From the IMG/VR virus record IMGVR_UViG_3300012001_000008, positions 1 through 64,000 of that record: a stretch of DNA of 64,000 nt; one strand, 5' to 3'. Below are positions 14,503 through 23,740 of this stretch, in pieces. Position 1 is the first letter of the stretch. Every line of letters starts with the position of its first letter. Below the pieces are notes generated by a model. That model searched no databases. It saw only the letters and a program-made list of their open reading frames with translations, and was not told the DNA's origin. A program made the position numbers and the translations under genes. This DNA is from a virus.

Positions 14503-14880
14503 CTAGATGTACGACGCCTTGCTTACTGGAACAAGTTGAATCAAGACTTGACCGTAGGTACACTCGTTAAGAAGCGTAACATAGTGGTCGGCAGCATAAA
14601 AGTTTGCAGTTTTTTCACTACTAGTTTGAGTATCCCAATAAGTAACAGAGAAGTATGCAGCATTTACGGCAGACGATAGTGATTGCGCCTTTGCAAATGA
14701 AAGTTTTGTGGTCTTTATATCAATGTTTGGGAAGATACCGATAAGGGTAGCAATAACAGTACCATTCATATTACGGTCTGCGTTCTTCCATAGCTTTGCA
14801 TATGTTAGTTTGTAAGATTCAATCTCGCCAGTGTTAAGTGTGACGCCATTGATTGTGATGATAGGGTTAGTTACTGACAT
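14503..14880 (-). CDS. DUF6711-like tail protein
   Basis: 125 residues. The opening (NPIITINGVTL...) and the core YAKLWKNADRNMNGT...GIFPNI are typical of a small tail protein family next to the tape measure in Gram-positive siphophages. Role within the tail tip unknown. It starts two bases after the tape-measure stop. Confidence 0.7.
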   Translation of the reverse strand: MSVTNPIITINGVTLNTGEIESYKLTYAKLWKNADRNMNGTVIATLIGIFPNIDIKTTKLSFAKAQSLSSAVNAAYFSVTYWDTQTSSEKTANFYAADHYVTLLNECTYGQVLIQLVPVSKASYI

Positions 14881-14882
14881 GT

Positions 14883-17800
14883 TTATACCAAAATGCTGTT
14901 CCGACCACTCATTTGGGTCTTTTCGTTAATAAGGTCGATAATCTTTGTGGCAATCTTATCTTCACCAATTTGTACGGTTAGGTTAATTGGCTGTCCATTG
15001 CTACCACCGTTTGAAGCATTAATCTTCTCGGCGAGCATATCAATCCAACCAGTGTTGTTCTCAAGAGGCATGACAGCCTCTGTTCCTGCTTCACCGATAA
15101 TTGCGTTTGTAGGTTTGTTTACGATACCACCCTTTGCCAAGCGAGGAAGAACTAGGTGAGGCATCTTGCCAATACTTACACCTGGAATCTTGTTGATAAG
15201 GTCGATAGCACCGTTAATCAGGTCAACAACCGTGTTAACGATTCCTGATACCGCGTTAAGAACTGTGTTCACAACTGTCTTGAACGCGCCACCGATAGCA
15301 TTACCAATAGTTGTACCAATCGAACCAAAGATACCTGTAATAGTATTCCAGATACTCTGGAAGAAGCCTGTGACCGCGCTAAAGGCTACCTTAATGCCAT
15401 TCCATGCAGCTCCGAATACCCCTGCGAAGAATCCAATGATAGGGTTGAAAACGCCCATAATGAAGTTGATTATTCCGACATAGAAGGAGATATAGGCACT
15501 AAAGGCAGCAACAATGAAGTTCCATGCGTTTGTGAATACCGTCTTGAAGAAGTTGGCTATAGGTGTAAATACTCCCACAATGAAGTTAACAATGGCGGTG
15601 AATATGGCGTTAATCTGTGTCTGGAAGGTTAAGTAAAATCCTATGGCAAGCGAGAATGGTAGGAACAATATTGCTAGGATTGTGATTCCCCATTGGTTAA
15701 TGAAGGCAGCGATAGCGTTAAAGATTGTAGAGAAGAAGTTACCAATACCTGTTAGAACTCCGCCAATAAAGCTTCCAATTGCTGTAAATAGTCCTGTAAT
15801 GAAGGCTCCGACGTTAGCTACAATACCCTGTATGAAGCCCCATATTGTACCCCAGTTCTGCCACAGGAGGATAACAATTGCAATAATAGCAACAATCGCA
15901 ATGACGATTAGGAACATAGATAGTTGAAGCACGGTTATACCAAGAGCAGCTGCGATGGCTGAGATACCAAATACCGCAAGTGCGATAGCGATAACACCAA
16001 CTACAACAGCGAATCCGATTAGGAATGGAACAGGATTGGAGCTAATGAACTTACCAATCGTTTCGAATGGGTTAGGAACGCCCTTGCCCAAGTCGCCCTT
16101 AAGTGCGTCGAAGTTCTTTGTCATATCCGCAAGAGACTTGTCAAAAGCGCCTGTGTCAATATTTGGTGAGCCAAGAGCGCCAGCTGGTCCAGATAGGTTT
16201 GGAAGCGAAGGAAGACCAGGAATACCCATGCCCGTCTTTGGTCCGAGGACATTCATCTTGTCAAATGAAGCAAGCTGTCCTTGCGCACCCTGAGCATTAT
16301 CGCCGACTTGCTTGAGAGAGTCGTTAAGGGCAGAAAGACCACCAGTACTGGTCTTGTTACCAGCACCATTGACTGCTGTAAGTTGCTTCTGTAGACCACT
16401 TAGTGAACTACCGAAGCCAACCGCAGAACCTTGTGCAGTATTAGTAGAGCTAGAGAATACTCCAAGCATACCGAGGATAATAAGTACACCAGCAGCTAGA
16501 AGTAGGAGTGGAAGTAGAGCAGCTTGTAGAATAAGCGCACCAGTAGCCGCTACGGTCAAGCCACCACCAGCGACAACACCAGCAGCTCCAACGCCAGCAA
16601 CAGCAGGGATAGTAGCAGTACCAGCGGCAGCAAGTAGGTAGTTAAGGATGATGTAAGCAGCGATAATACCACCAACGATGATTAGGGCAGAACCAAGTGG
16701 TCCACCGATAACCGCGCCGAGATAGATAAGCCCACCAGCAACTAGCAATCCTATAGAGGCAAGCACACCAAGCGCCTGAGCCATAACAAAGATTTGCTGT
16801 ACACCGTTAATGATAACTGAACCAACAAGCTTGATGCTCTGGTATAGAGACGAGAAGTAGCCGATAAGCGGACGAATAGTAAGCGCGGAAGCAAGGAAGC
16901 TAACAATTAACTGCTGGATACTTGGGTCAAGCGTACCAATGACACCGATAACATTGAAGATTATCTTAAGCGCGATACCAAGGGCGTTTGCAACGCTTTG
17001 TACGGCGAGAGCAGTGAACTGGAATAATGCCTGTAGCTGACCTTGTCCCTTAGCACTGTTTACCCAGGCTGTCATAGCGTTTACTATTCCAGTTAAGGTA
17101 GTGATAAGAGAAACTCCACTTATTGCAGAGGATGCGAATATCGAACGTACGAAGCCAAATACAGCGCCAACAAGCGCCCCGATTTGCTGAATAGCAATGA
17201 TACCTTCTTGGATTGCAATGTTAAGTGCAGTTTGACCCTTAGCAGAACTAAGATATGCAGCACCAGCAGTTGCAAGATTAACAAGGAATTGCGCAAGGAG
17301 CGATACATATGGGGCTGTGATGAGGTACAACTGCATAAAGATTGTGAACATTGGTTGTAGCGCACCAGTAAGGATATTAATAGTACGAGCAGTGTCTTGG
17401 AAGATTCTCGCTAGGAGACCAGCAAAGACAGGCTGTGATGCAATATTAGCAGCCTGTTTGAACATACCGTTTAATGCGCGACCAACGATTTGGAAACCAG
17501 CATTAACTGTTGGAAGGATTTGTGCGCCTAGTTGTAGTAGTGTCGAACCGACACCCTGTAGCATCGCCTGCTGGGTATTAAGCTTAACGCTATTGAAGGC
17601 TTTATTAAGACCACCGAGGGCGTATGCTGTTGATTTAGCAGCTGGACCAAGATTAACCATCGCTTGACGGAAGGCTACTGGGTCATTCTTCTGGATTGCT
17701 TTGAATGCTTGTGAAAGACCAGATAGACCAGTCTTAAATGTTAGAGCAGCAGCTCCACCTTGCGCAAGTACAGGCAAAAGAATAGAAACGGTTGAACCCG

Positions 17801-18107
17801 CAGCTACTAATGCACCACCAAGTTGTAGGACTGCACCAGATAGTGCAGCAACTCCAATAATGAGCGAGGTTGTTTGAAAACCTTGCATCGCAACACCGAA
17901 GTTGCGAATAGAAGACGCAGCAACTTGTGCTGTCTTCCTAATATCTTTGAAGTTGTTTTCGGCTTTCTTGGTGTTTGCTCCACCAAGATTCTTCTTAATA
18001 GAAGCACCTGTAGCTTTCGAAGCAGCGTCAGCTTCAATAAGTCCGCGAATAAAAGCGGAAACATCAGCGTCGATGATATATTTTACTGTTTCGCCTTTGC
18101 CTGCCAT
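14883..18107 (-). CDS. Tail tape measure protein
   Basis: 1074 residues, the longest uninterrupted helical and hydrophobic protein in the tail module. N-terminal charged helical part, many Gly/Ala-rich hydrophobic stretches (about 60-120, 380-520, 690-900) and repeated aromatic segments of the FFxxxFxxxWN type near 880-960. It sets tail length and helps DNA pass through the membrane. At roughly 1.5 angstrom per residue the tail would be about 160 nm. It sits downstream of the tail tube and chaperone genes, as expected. Confidence 0.92.
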   Translation of the reverse strand: MAGKGETVKYIIDADVSAFIRGLIEADAASKATGASIKKNLGGANTKKAENNFKDIRKTAQVAASSIRNFGVAMQGFQTTSLIIGVAALSGAVLQLGGALVAAGSTVSILLPVLAQGGAAALTFKTGLSGLSQAFKAIQKNDPVAFRQAMVNLGPAAKSTAYALGGLNKAFNSVKLNTQQAMLQGVGSTLLQLGAQILPTVNAGFQIVGRALNGMFKQAANIASQPVFAGLLARIFQDTARTINILTGALQPMFTIFMQLYLITAPYVSLLAQFLVNLATAGAAYLSSAKGQTALNIAIQEGIIAIQQIGALVGAVFGFVRSIFASSAISGVSLITTLTGIVNAMTAWVNSAKGQGQLQALFQFTALAVQSVANALGIALKIIFNVIGVIGTLDPSIQQLIVSFLASALTIRPLIGYFSSLYQSIKLVGSVIINGVQQIFVMAQALGVLASIGLLVAGGLIYLGAVIGGPLGSALIIVGGIIAAYIILNYLLAAAGTATIPAVAGVGAAGVVAGGGLTVAATGALILQAALLPLLLLAAGVLIILGMLGVFSSSTNTAQGSAVGFGSSLSGLQKQLTAVNGAGNKTSTGGLSALNDSLKQVGDNAQGAQGQLASFDKMNVLGPKTGMGIPGLPSLPNLSGPAGALGSPNIDTGAFDKSLADMTKNFDALKGDLGKGVPNPFETIGKFISSNPVPFLIGFAVVVGVIAIALAVFGISAIAAALGITVLQLSMFLIVIAIVAIIAIVILLWQNWGTIWGFIQGIVANVGAFITGLFTAIGSFIGGVLTGIGNFFSTIFNAIAAFINQWGITILAILFLPFSLAIGFYLTFQTQINAIFTAIVNFIVGVFTPIANFFKTVFTNAWNFIVAAFSAYISFYVGIINFIMGVFNPIIGFFAGVFGAAWNGIKVAFSAVTGFFQSIWNTITGIFGSIGTTIGNAIGGAFKTVVNTVLNAVSGIVNTVVDLINGAIDLINKIPGVSIGKMPHLVLPRLAKGGIVNKPTNAIIGEAGTEAVMPLENNTGWIDMLAEKINASNGGSNGQPINLTVQIGEDKIATKIIDLINEKTQMSGRNSILV

Positions 18108-18109
18108 TT

Positions 18110-18409
18110 TTATTCCTTGAATATCTTCTTAAAGTGGTCAAGAAGTTTTTTGACTCCCTGTCCGTTCTTGCTTTGTGGCGCGGATGCAATCATTGTGTAA
18201 TTGTACATTCGCTCCGCTTCAATACGCTGTGCTGTCTTCATTAGAAGTAGAACATCCCTATAGGGAAGCACCTCTACCTCTTTAAGTGTGTACTGAGGGA
18301 AGTAGTATGCGATAGTCGCATATAGTTGCCTGTTCTCGCCAGCAGTAGAGCTAGAGCTTCTTGCCGAAGAGACAGACTGAGCTTCTACAGTCTTGCCCTC
18401 AGGTTCCAT
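18110..18409 (-). CDS. Second tail assembly chaperone-position protein
   Basis: 99 residues, Ser-rich start and helical C-terminus. It lies between the chaperone-like gene and the tape measure, where siphophages encode the frameshift product (gpGT-type). It has its own ATG, and the frame closes just upstream. No canonical slippery heptamer is present, so it is probably a separate protein. Confidence 0.65.
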   Translation of the reverse strand: MEPEGKTVEAQSVSSARSSSSTAGENRQLYATIAYYFPQYTLKEVEVLPYRDVLLLMKTAQRIEAERMYNYTMIASAPQSKNGQGVKKLLDHFKKIFKE

Positions 18410-18414
18410 AGTGT

Positions 18415-18735
18415 CTACTCTAGGTTAATTTCTTTAGCCATCATCTTGCGGAAGTTGCGAACAACTGGCAATGGTTGAGACTCAAGAAGTGCGCTAATAG
18501 TATTTTCGTGACCGACTGGTGTTACCAATTGGTTCATCTTTGCTTCACTAATGTCACTCTGCTTTTTAATTTCTTTCTCGTCTGCTTTTTCGTCAACGAG
18601 TTTCTGTAGCTCGATGTTCATTTCGCTTAATTCGCGCATTTCTGCGGTTGTAGGGTAGCGGAAAGAATACTCAAGCTCGCCAATTCTAAAAGTAAAGGCT
18701 TCTGCTGTGTTATCGGTAAGGTTATATTGTGCCAT
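18415..18735 (-). CDS. Tail assembly chaperone
   Basis: 106 residues, acidic and helical. The opening NLTDNTAEAFTFRIGELEYSF followed by RYPTTAEMREL is typical of chaperones that coat the tape measure during assembly. Position before the tape measure supports this. GGAG precedes the start. Confidence 0.75.
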   Translation of the reverse strand: MAQYNLTDNTAEAFTFRIGELEYSFRYPTTAEMRELSEMNIELQKLVDEKADEKEIKKQSDISEAKMNQLVTPVGHENTISALLESQPLPVVRNFRKMMAKEINLE

Positions 18736-18916
18736 GTTAAATTGTCTCCTGTGGACTTAATGGTTGCTTTGCCCTAGGCTTATGCCTACGGTATATATGC
18801 TCTGTGAGCTGTTCTAAGCCGTTCTAAGACGTTTTAGGCGCGGAGACGGGAACTTGTCCCATCTCGTTGCCAAACTCGCTTAAAATGGCTGTTTTTAGCG
18901 TTTTTCTTTTAATGTA
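18736..18916 (-). other. Intergenic region with hairpins and three tandem 10-bp repeats
   Basis: 181 bases between the major tail and chaperone genes, without a convincing ORF. It has a strong stem GAGAtGGGA/TCCCgTCTC near 18845-18867 and TAGGC-ATAA-GCCTA near 18776. At 18811-18840 (given as the + strand) are three direct 10-bp units: GTTCTAAGCC, GTTCTAAGAC, GTTTTAGGCG. It may separate expression of the abundant tube protein from the chaperones. Confidence 0.5.
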
Positions 18917-19426
18917 CTAGCTAATGCTGTCAGTTGCAGATGAGAACACCTGTACTGAACCAGTACCAGCAGCTGGCTCACCAACGAACTTGACTGTGAA
19001 CGTAAGAACTGTTGAGTCCTGTAGGTCAATCGAGTCAATTACTGTGCGAGCGTTTACTAGACGAAGAACTGTTGCGTTTGAACCACAAGAGATGATGTCT
19101 AGGTGGTTGTACACTGGGGTTGTGTTACAGCTTGCAGCGATGATGTCAATTGCACCACCCGCGTCTGATACTGTCTCACCTGTACTCATTGTCGCACCTT
19201 GTGCGATGAAGTACTGAGGGAGAACAACTGCTAGGCTTGCAATATCGCTTCGTAGAAGCTGTACTGAAACGCTAGCTGAAACTGCACCTTCGAGAGTAGT
19301 CTTGCGACCGTCAAGAGTGGTGTAGTCATTTGAGTCTACACTGTAATCGAATGAGTAGTCTTGCACGTTTGTAAGCGTGTTAGCTCCCCATTTTACTACG
19401 AATGGACCTTTTACTAATCCTGCCAT
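18917..19426 (-). CDS. Major tail (tube) protein
   Basis: 169 residues, beta-rich, no Lys-rich patches. It has the pattern of siphophage tube proteins (KWGANTLTNVQDYSFDYSVDSNDY..., then a VNARTVIDSI strand and a C-terminal SVQVFSS). Own spacing and an AAAAGGAAATTAAA ribosome site fit high expression. Follows the tail-terminator gene. Confidence 0.82.
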   Translation of the reverse strand: MAGLVKGPFVVKWGANTLTNVQDYSFDYSVDSNDYTTLDGRKTTLEGAVSASVSVQLLRSDIASLAVVLPQYFIAQGATMSTGETVSDAGGAIDIIAASCNTTPVYNHLDIISCGSNATVLRLVNARTVIDSIDLQDSTVLTFTVKFVGEPAAGTGSVQVFSSATDSIS

Positions 19427-19449
19427 TTTAATTTCCTTTTTCTTTTAAT

Positions 19450-19851
19450 TTAACTGACGTATATCTGCGTCGCGATTACCATTGAGCCATATCGACGGTT
19501 TTCGGCATCTCTGTCGTTGTCTTGTGGCATGGTAGCCTCGATTGCATACACCTCGAAACCATCTAACTGTAATCCGATAGTGTTATTCACTGCCTGATTA
19601 AGCGCGAATAGCTTGTGGTCTACTTCTGCACCAGAAGTGTTTCGGTAGTAGACCTGTGTGCTGAACTGCTGAACTGCTTCTTGTGTTACCAAGTTGCGCG
19701 TTACACTTCCTCCTGCACTAACAACCCAAAATGCGTTGTCAACTGCATCGTCTGGTATCTGGCTGAGAAATATGTTTGTACCGAACGTACCGTAGCCGTT
19801 GTCTTCTAGCCATTTGACTATTGACTCTGAAACTGTCTGTGGGTTTGTCAT
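19450..19851 (-). CDS. Tail terminator protein (neck)
   Basis: 133 residues. The opening SESIVKWLEDNGYGTFGTNIF and the closing GSMVIATQIYVS fit the minor-capsid/tail-terminator family of siphophages. These cap the tail tube and join it to the head. Overlaps the upstream neck gene by 4 bases. Confidence 0.72.
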   Translation of the reverse strand: MTNPQTVSESIVKWLEDNGYGTFGTNIFLSQIPDDAVDNAFWVVSAGGSVTRNLVTQEAVQQFSTQVYYRNTSGAEVDHKLFALNQAVNNTIGLQLDGFEVYAIEATMPQDNDRDAENRRYGSMVIATQIYVS

Positions 19852-20225
19852 ATCTTTTTACCGAAATACCTTTTAGAGCTTTGTGTAACCTTAACTACGG
19901 ACTCTTCTGCAAAATGCGCTCGCGTTCCAGGTGTGGTGTAGCGCTTGACAACACCGTTGGTGTAGCCACGCTCTTGATACCACGCGTATGGACGCGCCCA
20001 TTCGATTGTCCCTCGGATTACATCTCCTAGTTTAATGACGTTTTTCTTCACATCTCCGCGAAGCTGTCCACTAAGCATAGGTGTAATTGGGCGAGAGGTG
20101 CGATGGATATCTTCAATCAGTTGACGCATACCGCTAAGTGTTTCGATTTCAAGGTTGCGTTGTTTATCCGCAAAATTGAAGTCTCCAACTTTGTATGCTT
20201 TTATCTTAACTGTTGCATTTGGCAT
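19848..20225 (-). CDS. HK97 gp10-like neck protein
   Basis: 125 residues from the ATG at 20225, preceded by GGAGGAGCATAAG. Features shared with gp10-type head-tail joining proteins: helix TLSGMRQLIEDIHRTSRPITP with SGQLRGD, then WARPYAWYQERGYTNG and a C-terminal R-K-rich end. It probably helps attach the tail. Confidence 0.72.
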   Translation of the reverse strand: MPNATVKIKAYKVGDFNFADKQRNLEIETLSGMRQLIEDIHRTSRPITPMLSGQLRGDVKKNVIKLGDVIRGTIEWARPYAWYQERGYTNGVVKRYTTPGTRAHFAEESVVKVTQSSKRYFGKKI

Positions 20226-20226
20226 C

Positions 20227-20598
20227 TTATGCTCCTCCTGGGGTCGCAACGATTTGTAGTGTTACAAGGACGTTGTTAACCTCGTTTCCGAGAAGCTTGC
20301 GTTGTGCAACTGTTACAGTAGTAATTATATACCACTGGTCAATACCGAAGGCATTTATTTTGAAGTATTTGCCCTGTAGTTTGTAGCCTAGCCCCTTTAT
20401 GAAGGCGTTATTAACGTCTAGGTAGGCGTAGGCATCGGATTGTGTCAGTTCTTGGTTGGTCGCGTTTTGTTGGTTAAATTGCTGGAAAAAGCCACATTTG
20501 ACTTCTTCTAGGTCAGATACATTATTATCGCCATAACCATTTCTGGCTAACGTAGCGATATATGCGGTGTCAGGAGTTTTTACTAATCTATTGCTCAT
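20227..20598 (-). CDS. Head-tail connector (head closure) protein
   Basis: 123 residues, beta-rich, in the place of the stopper protein between the adaptor and the gp10-like gene. No decisive motif; the call depends on gene order. Overlaps the adaptor gene by 4 bases. Confidence 0.65.
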   Translation of the reverse strand: MSNRLVKTPDTAYIATLARNGYGDNNVSDLEEVKCGFFQQFNQQNATNQELTQSDAYAYLDVNNAFIKGLGYKLQGKYFKINAFGIDQWYIITTVTVAQRKLLGNEVNNVLVTLQIVATPGGA

Positions 20599-21359
20599 AC
20601 TGTTGGAATCCTAGTGGCATAAGTGCCATTAGGTCCAGCGTATTGCTTTAGGATTCGAAGACCTGCATCTGATTGCTCAGGAGAGAGGTCAACCCCTCGA
20701 CCACCACCAGCGTTGCTGAGGGTGTAGCTGTGACCGTTTACGGACTCTGACTTGATGTTTCCTGTAACGGAAATACTGTCGCTAGAGTAGTAAGTAACCA
20801 TATCTGCCCACAAATACTTGAGGTCATCTGGCATGTTGTTACAGTCTAGCCAGTCGCCATCAACGGCGAGCAGTAAGCCTGTACCGTTTCCTAGCTGTGA
20901 GACTAGGAATCCGTACCATTTCCAGTTGAACCAAGTAGTTTGTCGTTGTATAAACTTGCCGAACTTACGACTGTTCTTAACGGTAAAGTCATTCAAGTCC
21001 CAGATAGTGACGAACTCATCGTCGGTACGGGCTTGTACCAGTTTAACGTGGTAGACATTGCGGAAAGGGTCTGTCATAAGGTAAAGGTCGCTATCGTTGT
21101 AATTAAACATACGATATGCGCCCTCTACATTAGTATCAGCAGGTAGAAGAACGGCTTCGCTTGTAGGGTAGTATGGGTATGCCCCATTGAACTGCACTTT
21201 GCCGAGTTCTTGTTTGTCAAGGTTCTTTTGTGCGGAGAGAGAGTAGCCTAGCGCAGATTCTAGCAGACCATTGGCGCGACGAATGACGGCTGTATAACGA
21301 GCTACGTCTCCCGTGGCGACCGTTGTCCCTGTTAGTTCCTGATATTTAGCTAGGTCCAC
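20595..21359 (-). CDS. Head-tail adaptor protein
   Basis: 254 residues, longer than usual for gp6-type adaptors (100-150). The helical start (YQELTGTTVATGDVARY, then VIRRANGLLESALGY) and the WADMVTYY segment fit an adaptor that binds the portal ring. An inserted beta domain (60-180) may decorate the neck. It follows the capsid gene, as in HK97-type modules. Confidence 0.68.
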   Translation of the reverse strand: MDLAKYQELTGTTVATGDVARYTAVIRRANGLLESALGYSLSAQKNLDKQELGKVQFNGAYPYYPTSEAVLLPADTNVEGAYRMFNYNDSDLYLMTDPFRNVYHVKLVQARTDDEFVTIWDLNDFTVKNSRKFGKFIQRQTTWFNWKWYGFLVSQLGNGTGLLLAVDGDWLDCNNMPDDLKYLWADMVTYYSSDSISVTGNIKSESVNGHSYTLSNAGGGRGVDLSPEQSDAGLRILKQYAGPNGTYATRIPTV

Positions 21360-21415
21360 TCTGGTTCCCCTTTTTGTGTTAACTTTTTGTCTTTAAGAGA
21401 TGGGCTTCATCTCGA

Positions 21416-23596
21416 TTAAGAGATTGAAGCACCTGTGATAGCAGCTACTAGACGTGTGTCCTTAACTACACCACCACGGAAGAATGAGCCACGTAGGACT
21501 ACTTCGTTACGTTGGTAGGCAGAGTAAGTAACTCCATCAATTTCGTAAGATGCGCTACCGTCAACGTCGTACTTTAGACCACCTGATGTGCGACCTGTGA
21601 AGGTGCTTAGGTCAGCGTAGAATACAGCGCTTGTGATAGTTACTGCAACACCGTGAACTAGGAAAGAACGAGTCTCGCTAGTGTTAAGTGTAGGAAGCAA
21701 GTCGTTTGGAACAGTAACGAATGGTGTACCGAAGATAGTGTTGTTAGACACTTCTTGTAGAACAGCAGCGTTAGATGTAGAAACAGCTTGTCCGATTAGG
21801 AAGCTCTTAGTCTTGTTGTTGAAGATAAGAGTACCAGTGCTTGTAGCGTCAGATGCAAGAGCAACTGCTTGTGCCCAGCCAACTAGACCATCAGAGATGT
21901 CCATGATGTGAACTTGTCCGCTAGTTTGAACAGCTTGTTCCATACGAGCAACAACAAGTTGAGCACGCTTACGGTCGTAGTCTGAACGGTAGCCTTCTGC
22001 GATGTCACCAAGGATGTCAGCAGCAGCAAACTTAATTACGTTGATAGAGATAGGAGTAACAGCAGCCATTTCTTCTAGGCGGTCAGTGTTAGCACCGTAA
22101 CCAGTTTGGCTAATAGGCTTCAAACGGTTTCCGTCATCACCAGAGATACCAAGTGGCACTGATTTCATGTCGATGTCAGAAGAACGAGTCAACCAACCGA
22201 AGTCGATAGAGTTAGTCTCTTTCCAAGTAGTCATGTTCAATAGTGTTGTGTAGTTGTTACGCTTTGTAGCGATTTCGTTGTAAAGCTCAGGAGCAATAAC
22301 AAAGTTACCAAGGTCTTCAAGAGTAAGGCTGTTTTTAACAATCTTTTCTTCCTTAAGAGCGTTTAGGTTACGTTCGTTAATCTCGCGAAGGGTCTTTGCA
22401 CCTTCTACAGAGTTCATGCGCTCTACGGCAACAGCAGCGTTAAGTTGCTTTGCGAATAGTTCGTCGCTAGAAAGTTCGTCAAGTGCGTTCTTAGCTTTTT
22501 CAGCTTCTTCGGCAGCGTGGAACTCAGGAGCTTTAGCAGCAGCGTCAAGAGCGTTTTGTGCTAGTTCTTTAGAAGCAGCGATTTCGTCTTGTACTGGCTT
22601 AAGAGCAGCAGATACAGCGTTAGCTACGATTTCTGCGATTTCTTCTTTAGTCATTTGATTTTCCTTTTGGTTTAATTCTTTTTCTTTTGCAGCATTTTCT
22701 TCTGCTTCTTTTGCTTCGGCTTCTGCTTTCGCGTCTTCCTCTGCTTTAGCTTCTTCTGCTAGTTTGGCAGCTTCTGCTTCTTCCTCAGCCTTTTTATCAG
22801 CTTCGGCTTTTTCAGCTTCTTCGGCAGCTAGCTTTGCAGCTTCTGCTTCCTCAGCTTCTTTTGCAACCTTAGCAGCTTCTTCGGCTTCTAGGGCTTTCTT
22901 CTCTTCTTCTGCTTTAGCAGCTTCTTCATCAGAGGCGTCTTGCTTTGCTTTTTCAGCAGCAGCATTTTCAGCTTCAATTCTTGCAGCTTCTTCAACAGCG
23001 AGTTTTTCTTTTTCTTCTTTTGTCATGCTTTCTTCCTCATTAGCCTTTGCAGCATTTGTGATAACTGCTTCGATACCGTCGGTATCAAGACCGTTTGATT
23101 TAGAGCGTTCAAGTGAGTTATGAACAATCTCGTTAAATTGATTTGCAACAGCATTGTAGTTGTTTGGTAGAACTACCTGAGACAATCCTACTAGTTCAGC
23201 GTTGTAGAAGATTCGGTCTTGTTCATCGGGGTATGGTCCCATTGTTTCAATACTAAATGAGTTCGAGAACCCACCCACAAAGAGGTCGTATGCAAGTTTT
23301 GCATATGCGTTTTGTGATGTTGCATATTGAATGGCGGAGACGATAACGCGATTTCCCTGCTTGGCGACACCGATTGCTTTACCAATCAGGTTGCCGAGTG
23401 AATCGACGTGGTCAGCAGTAATCTGCTTACCGTACTGGGTAATGTCCATCGAAGAGATGTCATACTTAGTACCGTTGCGCTGAACAGAATCATCCGTGAT
23501 AGTGAGACCGCCAGGGAAGGAGATTAATCCGTCGCCTTCGTCTACAAAGCTATTCTTAGAAACTGAGACTTGTAATTGGTTTGTTTTTTTTTCCAT
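21416..23596 (-). CDS. HK97-type protease-scaffold-major capsid polyprotein
   Basis: 726 residues in three parts. Residues ~1-185 resemble the HK97 prohead protease (U35): ITADHVDS with the catalytic His, and a Ser in SNSFSIETMG. Residues ~191-370 are an Ala/Glu/Lys coiled coil like a scaffold (delta) domain. Residues ~395-726 are the capsid fold. Internal ATGs at 23026 (residue 191, AGGA seven bases upstream) and 22654 (residue 315, AAAAGG nine bases upstream) have good ribosome sites, so shorter scaffold-capsid and capsid-only products are likely. Confidence 0.88.
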   Translation of the reverse strand: MEKKTNQLQVSVSKNSFVDEGDGLISFPGGLTITDDSVQRNGTKYDISSMDITQYGKQITADHVDSLGNLIGKAIGVAKQGNRVIVSAIQYATSQNAYAKLAYDLFVGGFSNSFSIETMGPYPDEQDRIFYNAELVGLSQVVLPNNYNAVANQFNEIVHNSLERSKSNGLDTDGIEAVITNAAKANEEESMTKEEKEKLAVEEAARIEAENAAAEKAKQDASDEEAAKAEEEKKALEAEEAAKVAKEAEEAEAAKLAAEEAEKAEADKKAEEEAEAAKLAEEAKAEEDAKAEAEAKEAEENAAKEKELNQKENQMTKEEIAEIVANAVSAALKPVQDEIAASKELAQNALDAAAKAPEFHAAEEAEKAKNALDELSSDELFAKQLNAAVAVERMNSVEGAKTLREINERNLNALKEEKIVKNSLTLEDLGNFVIAPELYNEIATKRNNYTTLLNMTTWKETNSIDFGWLTRSSDIDMKSVPLGISGDDGNRLKPISQTGYGANTDRLEEMAAVTPISINVIKFAAADILGDIAEGYRSDYDRKRAQLVVARMEQAVQTSGQVHIMDISDGLVGWAQAVALASDATSTGTLIFNNKTKSFLIGQAVSTSNAAVLQEVSNNTIFGTPFVTVPNDLLPTLNTSETRSFLVHGVAVTITSAVFYADLSTFTGRTSGGLKYDVDGSASYEIDGVTYSAYQRNEVVLRGSFFRGGVVKDTRLVAAITGASIS
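22652..22668 (-). promoter_or_regulatory. Internal ribosome site and start for capsid-only product
   Basis: AAAAGGAAAATCAAATG on the minus strand with ATG at 22654, giving a 412-residue product close to the usual HK97 capsid precursor length. Confidence 0.6.
23024..23037 (-). promoter_or_regulatory. Internal ribosome site and start for scaffold-capsid product
   Basis: AGGAAGAAAGCATG on the minus strand with ATG at 23026. It would give a 536-residue product without the protease domain. Confidence 0.5.
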
Positions 23597-23700
23597 TTAC
23601 TTCCTTCTCGTTTTCTGTTTCTGTACTTTTTTAAGGTGTTTTTCTTTTAGGGTTATCATATCTCGGTACTTTTGCTAGTCTCTGGATACCTTCAATAGTT

Positions 23701-23706
23701 ATTATA
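23701..23706 (-). promoter_or_regulatory. Extended -10 promoter of the capsid operon
   Basis: TGTTATAAT on the minus strand, just after the terminator of the fibre gene. A ~100-nt leader runs to AGAAGGAAGTAA and the ATG at 23596. Confidence 0.6.
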
Positions 23707-23717
23707 ACAGATATGCC

Positions 23718-23740
23718 AAAAAGGGGATTTTTCAACCCCC
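23718..23740 (-). terminator. Terminator of the fibre gene
   Basis: GGGG-gttgaaaaat-CCCC followed by TTTTT on the minus strand, overlapping the stop region. Confidence 0.75.

Noticed and set aside
18400-18440. Programmed frameshift between the two tail chaperone genes
   Set aside because: The downstream frame opens only four codons before its ATG and no slippery heptamer is present; a separate start fits better, though an unusual shift cannot be excluded.
22416-23123. Ser/Ala-rich + strand frames opposite the capsid gene
   Set aside because: Shadow of the Ala/Glu/Lys coiled coil on the other strand; no promoter or ribosome site.
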